Source: Bacteroidales bacterium (GTDB lineage Bacteria; Bacteroidota; Bacteroidia; Bacteroidales; WCHB1-69). Taken from it: a stretch of DNA of 35,133 bases. Positions within the stretch are counted from its first letter, which is position 1; each line of letters starts with the position of its first letter. Of the stretch, positions 23,857-30,761 are shown one piece after another. The stretch spans positions 1-35,133 of the forward strand of contig JAGCVQ010000037.1 in the NCBI GenBank assembly GCA_017962275.1. Direction: 5' to 3'. The notes under the pieces were generated by a model. That model did no database searches. It saw only the letters and a list, made by a program, of their open reading frames with translations, and was not told where the DNA came from. Position numbers and translations under genes: made by a program.

Positions 23857-24384
23857 CTACCGGTTGAGGTAGAGCTCCACCAATCCTTCGGGGGTGGAGA
23901 CATACAGGATCTTGTTCTCGCGATCCACTTGGGTGACAAACTGTTGCGAGGCGGGGATGAGGATTTCCGCGCCGTCGTGATCGACCTGCATCAGCGGATT
24001 GTTGGCCAATTCGAGGAAATCCTTGCAAATGCCGATTTCGCCCAATTGGTCGTCCACCACCTTGAATCCGATCACTTCATGGAAATAGAAGCGGTTGCCG
24101 GTGAGTTTCGGCAGGGAGGAAAGGGGCAGGTAGAGGTCAGTCTGCGTGAACTCGCGCACATTGTCGATGTCCACATCCTGCAGCTTGACGATGAACTGGT
24201 TGTTGCCCTTATATTGCAGTTTTTCAATCATATACGGCAGCAATTCGCCATCGGTTTCGATGAAGACGGCATCGAGGTCGAGGTAGCGCTCGCAGTCATC
24301 GACATCAAAAAAGGCACACAACTCGCCTTTCAGTCCGAAAGGTTTCGTTAGTGTGCCTAAGTAGTAAAAGTTTTTGTCTGCCAT
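23857..24384 (-). CDS. rimM: Ribosome maturation factor RimM
   Basis: This 175-residue protein has the usual RimM length and layout. The N-terminal RimM barrel opens with FYYLGTLTKPFGLKGELCAF (conserved PFGLKGE). The C-terminal PRC-barrel domain (about residues 95-175) reads HEVIGFKVVDDQLGEIG...LLMQVDHDGAEILIPA, in the expected order. RimM binds ribosomal protein S19 and assists 16S rRNA processing and assembly of the 30S head. Its start is 17 bp after the rpsP stop, so it is the second gene of the rpsP-rimM operon, a conserved pairing in bacteria. trmD, which often follows in other phyla, is not here. Confidence 0.96.
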   Translation of the reverse strand: MADKNFYYLGTLTKPFGLKGELCAFFDVDDCERYLDLDAVFIETDGELLPYMIEKLQYKGNNQFIVKLQDVDIDNVREFTQTDLYLPLSSLPKLTGNRFYFHEVIGFKVVDDQLGEIGICKDFLELANNPLMQVDHDGAEILIPASQQFVTQVDRENKILYVSTPEGLVELYLNR

Positions 24385-24401
24385 TATGGAGGCGGAAAAA
24401 A

Positions 24402-24971
24402 CTATTCGGCAGCCGGTTGTTCGGCTTCGGCGGCGGGAGTTTCTTCAGCAGCGGCCTCAGCGGCAGCGGCTTCAGCAGCCTCTTGGGCGGCCTTTGCCTG
24501 AGCGGCGGCGATTTCAGCAGCCTTGGCGGCCACTTTCGCGGAGATGGCTTCTCTGACTTTCGTCTCGGCGGCAAGGCGTTCTTTCACGACTTTGCGCTTG
24601 GCTTCGCGCTCGGCGTTCTCCACGTCTTTCAGCTTGGAGTTCTTCTCCTGCTTCCAGGCCTCGAACTTGCGCTGAGCCTCGTTCTCGCTGAACGCGCCCT
24701 TGGCGACACCGCCTCTGAGGTGCTTCATCAAATAGACACCTTCGCGTTTGAGAATCGAACGGGCCGTGTCAGAAGGAGTGGCGCCCACTTCCAGCCAATA
24801 CAGCGCTCTGTCGAAATTGATGTTGAGAGTTGCGGGATTGGTCAGGGGGTTGTAGGTACCCAGGTCCTCGATGAATCGTCCGTCACGGGGTGCTCGACCA
24901 TCCGCAATTACAAGGTGGTAGAAGGGTTGGTTCTTCTTACCGCGTCTTTGTAATCTGATTCTTGTTGCCAT
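24402..24971 (-). CDS. rpsP: 30S ribosomal protein S16 with long Ala-rich C-terminal tail
   Basis: The ATG at 24971 gives 189 residues. The open frame extends upstream, but the S16 fold begins exactly at MATRIRLQRRGKKNQPFYHL. Residues 1-80 are the conserved S16 body (VIADGRAPRDGRFIEDLGTYNP; LYWLEVGATPSDTARSIL). The remaining hundred residues are a charged helix followed by an Ala/Glu-rich tail. Most bacterial S16 proteins are about 80-90 residues; long tails of this kind are recalled as normal for Bacteroidota. S16 is an early-binding protein of the 30S subunit. It is the first gene of the operon with rimM. Confidence 0.97.
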   Translation of the reverse strand: MATRIRLQRRGKKNQPFYHLVIADGRAPRDGRFIEDLGTYNPLTNPATLNINFDRALYWLEVGATPSDTARSILKREGVYLMKHLRGGVAKGAFSENEAQRKFEAWKQEKNSKLKDVENAEREAKRKVVKERLAAETKVREAISAKVAAKAAEIAAAQAKAAQEAAEAAAAEAAAEETPAAEAEQPAAE

Positions 24972-25007
24972 AAATACGTTTTTTTTAAGGGTTAAAAAAT
25001 TCGGCGG

Positions 25008-25015
25008 CAAAAATA
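25008..25015 (-). promoter_or_regulatory. Promoter -7 box of the rpsP-rimM operon
   Basis: On the minus strand it reads TATTTTTG, followed by CCGCCG, 37 bp before the ATG. Confidence 0.75.
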
Positions 25016-25066
25016 CACTTTTTTTCGACCCACACGGTTGCAAAATAATTATCTGCTCAACTAACC

Positions 25067-26008
25067 CTAAATCTTTGACAATCCGGGCGATAGAACCAAT
25101 TCCCAAAACCGGTTCCTGAACAGTCTCATGAACGGGATGGTGATATATGTGCTGCCGAAACTCCGGTAGAGCCGCGCCACATTCGGATTGGAGGATCCGT
25201 TAAAGTCGAGGCAGAGGTCCGATTCTGCGTGGTCGCGGATATAGGTGTCCAGCAGCAGGAACATCGGCTTGCTTTTCGACAATGTGTTGTCGCGACCGGA
25301 AAACCAGAACCAGCGACGTTTGCCGTCCTTCACGAACAAAGCACCGGCTGCCAGCTTATTGTCGTCTGTACGCACTCCGTAAACCTCTAACAGGTTGTGC
25401 TCCAGCAAGTAATCCGACACACGCTGCAGTCTCTTGTAATCCTTGTCGCGGAAATGCACCTCTTCCCCCTGCCCTCGGTTGTTTCGGAACAATGCGATAA
25501 TGTCTGCCACTTTTTCCTCTTGAACCGTCACCCGACTTTGCTGATTTTGGGCTCTTTTGATGTTGCGTTTCGTGTTCTCGTGAAATTGACTGTACAATTC
25601 GTTATATGGCAGATGCAAAGACAACGTGAATGAAGCGAAATAGGAAGTATGTTCTTTTTTCCTATTCCGGGCGTTTTGCTCGTTCATCAGTAGGTCGGCC
25701 AGCACATAATGTTTGGAAATCTCTCCCAAAAACAAATCATATTTGTCCTGTGGGAGTTCTTGTCCATGAAACATTCCCATCTGCGGCAAAAAGAAAGGTG
25801 TATAAACATATTTTAACACTCCTTTTTGACGGGTCGGAAGCGGCATCACGACATCGTAGTCGTCATCGACCACTGCATGCCAAGTATCGTCCTCCGTGAG
25901 CAGATCCAACAGTTCATATTCAGCCAACACATTAGGAGACAAACTGTTACGGATAGCCTGATTCCATTTTTCAGGATCGATTTCGGAATGTTTCAGGAAA
26001 CGTATCAT
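25067..26008 (-). CDS. GNAT-fold acyltransferase-like protein (FemAB/BioF2-like)
   Basis: This 313-residue cytoplasmic protein starts at ATG 26008, which overlaps the gpsA stop by one base (TAATG). A longer open frame continues upstream only out of phase with gpsA and is not coding. The layout suggests the double GNAT-like fold of FemAB/peptidoglycan-bridge or BioF2-like proteins: an N-terminal lobe with KYVYTPFFLPQMGMF; a central helix YSQFHENTKRNIKRAQNQ; then VYGVRTDDNKLAAGALFVKDGKRRWFWFSG and DLCLDFNGSSNPNVARLYRSFGS. That last stretch resembles the acyl-CoA or tRNA-binding lobe of these enzymes. Substrate is unknown. Coupling to gpsA could hint at lipid or envelope metabolism, but this is only context. 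Confidence 0.75.
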   Translation of the reverse strand: MIRFLKHSEIDPEKWNQAIRNSLSPNVLAEYELLDLLTEDDTWHAVVDDDYDVVMPLPTRQKGVLKYVYTPFFLPQMGMFHGQELPQDKYDLFLGEISKHYVLADLLMNEQNARNRKKEHTSYFASFTLSLHLPYNELYSQFHENTKRNIKRAQNQQSRVTVQEEKVADIIALFRNNRGQGEEVHFRDKDYKRLQRVSDYLLEHNLLEVYGVRTDDNKLAAGALFVKDGKRRWFWFSGRDNTLSKSKPMFLLLDTYIRDHAESDLCLDFNGSSNPNVARLYRSFGSTYITIPFMRLFRNRFWELVLSPGLSKI

Positions 26009-27057
26009 TACACAAAATGTTCGGCGATGCGCTTCATTTCGGACGAAACGTTGTTGTTCTCGTACAAAATGCCGTAGATGGTCTCCAAAATGGGGATGTT
26101 GGCACCGATTTTCTTGTTGATTTCGTGTACGCAGCGGCAGGCAGTGTAGCCTTCCGACACCATACGCAGTTCTAACAACGACACCCGCACCGACAACCCG
26201 TGGCCGATCATGATGCCGAACAGACGGTTGCGGCTGAAGGTGGAATAGGCCGTCACCAACAGGTCGCCAAGATAGACAGAGTCGGAAATATGGCGGTTCT
26301 CGTTGGGGTAAACCTCTGATACAAAGTACTTCATCTCTTTCACGCAGTTGGCCACGTAGGCGGCGATAAAGTTGTCGCCGTAACCGAGACCGCTGTAAAT
26401 TCCCGCGCCGAGAGCGTAGATGTTTTTCAGCACGATGGCAAGTTCCGCACCCATCACGTCGTTGGAAACGGAGGTGCGGCAGTAGCGGGTGGTGAAGAAT
26501 TTCGCGACTGTCTCCGCCAATTCCGTGTTGGTGGAGGCAGCGGTCAGGAAGGTGAATTTCTCCTGCGCAATCTCCTCGGCATGCGACGGTCCGCTGATGA
26601 TACATAGCTGATCTAAAGGCACTTTGAACTGCGACTGCATATAGTCGCTGATGAGCTGCATGGTCTCGGGCACAATGCCCTTCACCGCGAGGATGATCTT
26701 CTTCCTCGACAATTGCGACCGTTTGAGGGGTTCCAATGTCTTGTGCAGATAGGCCGATGGGGTGACGATGATGACATAGTCCGCCCGCGCCACCGTACTT
26801 TTGATGTCCGTGCTCACCTTCACGTCTTCGGGGTTGACGAAGACGGAGCTGAGATATTTGGGGTTGTGCCCGTATTTCATGATACTGTCCGCCACTTCCT
26901 CCTGCCTCACCCACCAGTGGATGTGCTCCAAGTTCACCGAGATGATCTTCACAATGGCCGTCGCCCAACTCCCGCTACCTATCACCGCCACCCGGTATCG
27001 GGCGCGCATTTTCCGGCTGCGCGGCATGATTGTGGAAGACAAATGTTCGTTCGTCAT
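26008..27057 (-). CDS. gpsA: Glycerol-3-phosphate dehydrogenase [NAD(P)+]
   Basis: This 349-residue enzyme reduces dihydroxyacetone phosphate to sn-glycerol 3-phosphate, the backbone for phospholipids, in the cytoplasm. The Rossmann nucleotide-binding motif VAVIGSGSWATA is at about residues 23-34. Later conserved blocks are KKIILAVKGI, IISGPSHAEEIAQ (family GPTFAxE) and AIVLKNIYALGAGI, which holds the catalytic lysine. The 20-residue stretch before the fold is longer than usual, so translation might instead start at Met11 or Met17. The gene has its own promoter and its stop overlaps the start of the acyltransferase-like gene. It is divergent from the thioredoxin-hydrolase gene. Confidence 0.95.
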   Translation of the reverse strand: MTNEHLSSTIMPRSRKMRARYRVAVIGSGSWATAIVKIISVNLEHIHWWVRQEEVADSIMKYGHNPKYLSSVFVNPEDVKVSTDIKSTVARADYVIIVTPSAYLHKTLEPLKRSQLSRKKIILAVKGIVPETMQLISDYMQSQFKVPLDQLCIISGPSHAEEIAQEKFTFLTAASTNTELAETVAKFFTTRYCRTSVSNDVMGAELAIVLKNIYALGAGIYSGLGYGDNFIAAYVANCVKEMKYFVSEVYPNENRHISDSVYLGDLLVTAYSTFSRNRLFGIMIGHGLSVRVSLLELRMVSEGYTACRCVHEINKKIGANIPILETIYGILYENNNVSSEMKRIAEHFV

Positions 27058-27077
27058 TTTAACATTTTTTAAGCGTG

Positions 27078-27085
27078 CAAAAATA
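27078..27085 (-). promoter_or_regulatory. Promoter -7 box of gpsA
   Basis: On the minus strand it reads TATTTTTG, 20 bp upstream of the ATG. It lies only 13 bp from the divergent plus-strand box. Confidence 0.7.
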
Positions 27086-27098
27086 CGATATTTTTTGG

Positions 27099-27106
27099 TA
27101 CTTTTG
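27099..27106 (+). promoter_or_regulatory. Promoter -7 box of the thioredoxin-hydrolase gene
   Basis: TACTTTTG followed by CAGG. The start codon is 131 bp downstream, so the leader includes the 16-bp tandem repeat. Confidence 0.65.
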
Positions 27107-27150
27107 CAGGTTATTTTTCGAATTGCCCTTTTAAGGTTGATAATGAGGGG

Positions 27151-27214
27151 GTTAAAGGGTTACATGGTTAAAGGGTTACATGGTTAAAGGGTTACACGGT
27201 TAAAGGGTTACACG
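27151..27214. repeat. Tandem array: four 16-bp units (eight 8-bp words)
   Basis: GTTAAAGGGTTACATG occurs twice, then GTTAAAGGGTTACACG twice, without gaps. Each unit is itself two related octamers (GTTAAAGG, GTTACAYG). The array sits in the leader of the 27238 gene. Its octamers are reverse complements of words in the array at 30714. Confidence 0.95.
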
Positions 27215-27237
27215 GTCAGAAATTAAGGTTTATTGAT

Positions 27238-28554
27238 ATGAATAGATTATTTCGTTTTTCGATTATTTGGTTTTTATTGGCGTTTTGCGTGCGGGTGAAC
27301 GCGCAAGTGGTGCTGGATTTTGACGAAACCTACGCGCAGGAACTGCTGAAACCGGTTACGCCAGCACCGGATTTCCAACTTCAGACACCCGAGGGCAAAA
27401 CGGTGAAATTCAGCGAATTTGCCAAAGGAAAGTATGTGGTCATCGACTTTTGGGCCTCCTGGTGCCCCGACTGCCGCAAGGACCTTCCCGAAATCATCCG
27501 GCTTTACAACCAATTCCACCAATACGGGGTGGAGTTCCTCGGGGTCTCTTTCGATACCGACAAGGAGAAATGGATGGACTATATTGCCAAATCGGGAGTT
27601 CCTTATCCGCAGGTGAGCGAGCTGAAACGGATGAACCAATCGGACGTGGCCAAAGCCTACGGCGTGCGCTGGATTCCTTCCGTCTATCTCATCGGTCCTG
27701 ACGGTAAAGTGCTGGTCAGCACGGTGTTGTCGTATAAGATAGAGAAGAAGTTGTACGATGTTTTTATAGAGCCTCTCCCCGTCGCGCGCACCGGAGGTTA
27801 TGACACGATAACCATCGACGGTAGCAAGGGCAAATTGTGGGCCCGATTGTATAAACCTCATCTGGATCCCGGTCAGCGTTGCGACTTGGTGGTGCTTTGC
27901 CACGGATTGAACTGCGACCACGATTTCGAGTTGATGAAACGGATTGCTATCCTGTTGCAGGCGAAAGGTTTTGCCACTCTCGAATTCGACTTCAACGGCC
28001 ACGGCAAGAGCGAAGGCAAATTAGTGGATATGACCATCCCCAACGAAATGGAGGATCTGGAGCAGGTGTTAGCTTACGTCCAAGACCTGCGTTTCGTCGA
28101 TGACATCGCTCTCGTTGGGCACTCTCAAGGCGCGGTGGTCGCGGCGATGGTCGCGGGCAAGCACCCGGACGACATCAAGGCTGTGGTGCTGTTGGCACCG
28201 GCCTCTTCGGTGCGCGACGACATCGCCCGCGGCAACCTTTTCGGCATCGACTTCAATCCGCTCGATCCGCCTGACAGTCTCGTGCTTCACAACGGCATCG
28301 CCCTCGGTCGTCGCTACCTCAAAACCGCGCTGTATCTCCCCATTTTCGAGACTTCCGGCAAGTACTACGGCAACGCCTGCGTCATCCAAGGCAACGGCGA
28401 CCGCCTCGTGCCCTTCACCTGCGGCGAACGTTTCCACCAACTTTGGAACGGCAGCGAGTACTACGAATTGGAGTATTACGACCACAATTTCACCAACTGC
28501 CTCTACCGCCCGGTGGAAATCACCACAGACTACCTACAGCGGGTGCTGAAATAA
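27238..28554 (+). CDS. Exported fusion of a TlpA-like thioredoxin and an alpha/beta hydrolase
   Basis: This 438-residue protein has a signal peptide (residues 1-22, ending VNAQ). Residues 35-180 are a TlpA/ResA-like thioredoxin domain: PAPDFQLQTPEGKTVKFSEF, redox site WCPDC (75-79), and the cis-proline segment WIPSVYLI. Residues 190-438 form an alpha/beta hydrolase. It shows the oxyanion-loop segment VVLCHGLNCDHD, nucleophile elbow GHSQG (Ser296), acid Asp388 in GNGDRLVP and His416 in YDHNF, so the catalytic triad is complete. The protein should act in the periplasm with both disulfide-reductase and esterase/peptidase-like potential. The fusion is uncommon as far as recalled. A strong terminator follows the stop codon directly. 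The hydrolase substrate is unknown. Confidence 0.9.
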   Translation: MNRLFRFSIIWFLLAFCVRVNAQVVLDFDETYAQELLKPVTPAPDFQLQTPEGKTVKFSEFAKGKYVVIDFWASWCPDCRKDLPEIIRLYNQFHQYGVEFLGVSFDTDKEKWMDYIAKSGVPYPQVSELKRMNQSDVAKAYGVRWIPSVYLIGPDGKVLVSTVLSYKIEKKLYDVFIEPLPVARTGGYDTITIDGSKGKLWARLYKPHLDPGQRCDLVVLCHGLNCDHDFELMKRIAILLQAKGFATLEFDFNGHGKSEGKLVDMTIPNEMEDLEQVLAYVQDLRFVDDIALVGHSQGAVVAAMVAGKHPDDIKAVVLLAPASSVRDDIARGNLFGIDFNPLDPPDSLVLHNGIALGRRYLKTALYLPIFETSGKYYGNACVIQGNGDRLVPFTCGERFHQLWNGSEYYELEYYDHNFTNCLYRPVEITTDYLQRVLK

Positions 28555-28588
28555 AAAAAATGATGTCCAATCGGACATCATTTTTTTT
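28553..28588. terminator. Bidirectional rho-independent terminator
   Basis: An A-run and TGATGTCC (28553-28568) pair with GGACATCA and a T-run (28573-28588) around a four-base loop. It serves the plus gene ending at 28554 and, from the other side, ackA. Confidence 0.9.
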
Positions 28589-28623
28589 AGCCAAAAGCTA
28601 ACAGCTAATAGCCAATAGCTTAT
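28589..28623. repeat. Heptamer tandem array (5 units beginning AGC)
   Basis: AGCCAAA, AGCTAAC, AGCTAAT, AGCCAAT and AGCTTAT follow one another directly after the terminator. The last unit overlaps the ackA stop codon. Confidence 0.8.
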
Positions 28624-29816
28624 AACAAATTGTACGTATCGGTGGCGATCACCAGCTCCTCGTTGGTCGTCACAACCACTAATTTCGTGGTGGAATCGGG
28701 AGTGGAGATGATGCCGTCCTCGCCGCAGTATTTCTGGTTGGCTTCGGGGTCGAGTTTCGCGCCGATCCATTCTATGTTTTCGCAAATCTTCTCGCGCTGG
28801 AACCAAGCGTTCTCGCCGATGCCGCCGGTGAAGAGAATCACGTCAACGCCGCCCATAGCCGCTGCATACGCGCCGATGTACTTGCGCACGCGATAGGCAA
28901 ACATGTTGAAAGCATTGGTGCTGCGTTCGTCGCCAGCGTCACGACCCGCGCGGATGTCGCGCATATCGACGCTCTTGCCGGAGATGCCGAGCAGACCGCT
29001 CTTCTTGTTGATGAGCGTGTTCATCGCCTTGGTGTCGAGACCTTCGGTGTCCATGATGTAGAGCAGGGCGCCGGCATCGATGTCACCCACGCGGGTGCCC
29101 ATCACGAGACCCTCAACAGGGGTGAAGCCCATGGAAGTGTCGATGGATTTGCCGTTCTTGATGGCGCAAATGGAAGCGCCGTTGCCGAGGTGACAGCTCA
29201 CGATCTTTGCGTTCTCGTAAGGGATACCGGCAATTTCGGCGGCCTTCGGACCCACGTATTTGTGGCTCGTGCCGTGGAAACCGTAACGGCGGATCTTCTT
29301 CTCGGTGTAATACTCGTACGGAAGGGCGTAAAGGAACGCTTCCGACGGCATGGTCTGATGGAAAGAGGTGTCGAACACGCCGACGTGCTTCACGTTGGGA
29401 AGCAGTTTCTTCATCGCGTCGATGCCGGTGAGGCTGGCGGGGTTGTGCAGGGGGGCCAGGGCACAGAGTTTCGCGATTTCTTCGCGCTCCTTGTCGCCGA
29501 TGACACAGCTCTCCTTGAAATATTCACCGCCGTGCGCCACACGGTGACCAACGGCGCCGATCTCGTCAAGAGACTTGATGACACCGTGCTCGGGATCGGT
29601 CAACATGTTCAGAACCAGTTTGATACCTTCTTCGTGGGTCGGGATGGGAGTCTGTACGTAGCATTTCTCCTTGCCGACGGGCTTGTGGGTGAACTCACCC
29701 ATTTCCAAACCGACACGCTCAACCAAACCTTTAGCCAAAAGTTCGGGTTGCGGCTCCATCTCCAACAATTGATACTTGATGGAGGAACTGCCGCAGTTAA
29801 GTACTAATATTTTCAT
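28620..29816 (-). CDS. ackA: Acetate kinase
   Basis: This 398-residue cytoplasmic enzyme interconverts acetyl phosphate plus ADP and acetate plus ATP, the last ATP-yielding step of acetate fermentation. Family motifs appear in order. They are the N-terminal phosphate-binding strand ILVLNCGSSSIKYQLLE; RVAHGGEYF; HNPASLTGIDA; VFDTSFHQTMP; YGFHGTSHKYV; SCHLGNGASICAI; TPVEGLVMGTRVGDIDAG; and FTGGIGENA near the C-terminus. Length is normal (about 400). The usual partner pta (phosphotransacetylase) is not in this window. No promoter box was found just upstream. It follows the Fe-S protein on the same strand after 105 bp containing a heptamer array, so read-through from that gene or from nrdJ is possible. 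Confidence 0.98.
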   Translation of the reverse strand: MKILVLNCGSSSIKYQLLEMEPQPELLAKGLVERVGLEMGEFTHKPVGKEKCYVQTPIPTHEEGIKLVLNMLTDPEHGVIKSLDEIGAVGHRVAHGGEYFKESCVIGDKEREEIAKLCALAPLHNPASLTGIDAMKKLLPNVKHVGVFDTSFHQTMPSEAFLYALPYEYYTEKKIRRYGFHGTSHKYVGPKAAEIAGIPYENAKIVSCHLGNGASICAIKNGKSIDTSMGFTPVEGLVMGTRVGDIDAGALLYIMDTEGLDTKAMNTLINKKSGLLGISGKSVDMRDIRAGRDAGDERSTNAFNMFAYRVRKYIGAYAAAMGGVDVILFTGGIGENAWFQREKICENIEWIGAKLDPEANQKYCGEDGIISTPDSTTKLVVVTTNEELVIATDTYNLL

Positions 29817-29844
29817 ATTTTCTATATTTTATTGATTGTCTATA

Positions 29845-29880
29845 AGTTCAAGGTTCAAAGTTCAAGGTCAAAGTTTCAAG
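29845..29880. repeat. Tandem array of AGTTCAA/GGTTCAA words
   Basis: AGTTCAA, GGTTCAA, AGTTCAA, GGTCAA and AGTTTCAA are consecutive in the gap between the Fe-S protein and ackA. The first three are exact 7-bp units; the last two are 6 and 8 bp. Confidence 0.8.
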
Positions 29881-29921
29881 AAATTTATACGTGTAGATAC
29901 GAGCGATACGCGGAGATTATA

Positions 29922-30680
29922 TTATTCCTCGCCGCGGAGGATGTCTGCTATATGAATAATGTCAATATCCACGTCGTGCTGCTGTTTGTAGGCATCGAGC
30001 AGTTGCAGGCAGTGGATGTCGGTGGAAGTGATGTATTCGGCCCCCTGGTTGTAGGCGCGGAGCACGATTTCGCCGGTCATTTTCTCGGCAGCCTCGGGAT
30101 TCAGCATCGGGAAGCGGCCGTTGGCACCGCAGCAGCAGTTTTTCTCCTCGGTGTCCTCAATCAAATCCAGCCCCACCGTGTTGCCCAGCAGCGTCTCGGG
30201 AGCGTTGTTATTAGGATAGAGGTGTTTGGCCGAACAGGATTTGAAGTAGAACACGCGGTGACGGAATGCGTTTCCTAGTTTGTTGATCTTCAACACATTG
30301 ACGATGTAGTCGCATAGTTCATAGACGTTGTTGATGAACGTGTTCAGCTCGTTGGGCAGAGTGGCGTTTTTCAGAATCAGGTCGAAGTGGCGGCGCATGA
30401 AACCCGCGCAGGCGGCATCGGGCACCACCACGGGGAAGGTGGTCTTGTGCAAGTTGCAGTACTCTGTGTAGGTTTGGATAACCTGATAACCCAAGTCCTT
30501 GGCATACTGCATCTCGCCCTCCATGAAGAAGCGGCGGCCGCAACAGGTGTTCTCCTTGTCGTAATGACAGAACTGGTTCAGCCGGTTGAGCACCGTGATG
30601 GCACTCGTCACCGTCTCCGCCTGGAACAGGTCCATCTGGCACGGAACGTACAAAAACACCGTCTGTTGCGTATTATCCAT
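29922..30680 (-). CDS. Cysteine-rich Fe-S oxidoreductase subunit (LutA/GlcF CCG-domain family)
   Basis: This 252-residue protein has two cysteine-rich domains of the CCG type (found in heterodisulfide reductase, glycolate oxidase GlcF and lactate-utilisation LutA). The first is at residues 10-60 (YVPCQMDLF ... NTCCGRRFFMEGE). The second is at 145-205 (FYFKSCSAKHLYP ... NCCCGANGRFPML). Size and order match LutA, which with LutB and LutC oxidises L-lactate to pyruvate. The usual lutB and lutC neighbours are missing here, so another redox role is possible. It lies between nrdJ and ackA on the same strand. Fe-S or disulfide chemistry is supported by the motif; the electron partner is unknown. Confidence 0.85.
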   Translation of the reverse strand: MDNTQQTVFLYVPCQMDLFQAETVTSAITVLNRLNQFCHYDKENTCCGRRFFMEGEMQYAKDLGYQVIQTYTEYCNLHKTTFPVVVPDAACAGFMRRHFDLILKNATLPNELNTFINNVYELCDYIVNVLKINKLGNAFRHRVFYFKSCSAKHLYPNNNAPETLLGNTVGLDLIEDTEEKNCCCGANGRFPMLNPEAAEKMTGEIVLRAYNQGAEYITSTDIHCLQLLDAYKQQHDVDIDIIHIADILRGEE

Positions 30681-30713
30681 TGTTGACTAATTTCTTTTGC
30701 CTTTTCCTTTATC

Positions 30714-30761
30714 AACCTTCTAACCCTCTAACCGTGTAACCGTGTAACCCTTCAACCTCCT
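30714..30761. repeat. Octamer tandem array (6 units beginning AACC)
   Basis: AACCTTCT, AACCCTCT, AACCGTGT, AACCGTGT, AACCCTTC and AACCTCCT follow without gaps, and the last overlaps the nrdJ stop codon. AACCGTGT is the reverse complement of ACACGGTT, a word in the 27151 array. Confidence 0.9.

Noticed and set aside
26009-26968. Upstream extension of the acyltransferase-like frame to 633 residues
   Set aside because: This part overlaps gpsA out of phase and its translation is a Arg/His-rich shadow. The natural start is ATG 26008 at the gpsA stop.
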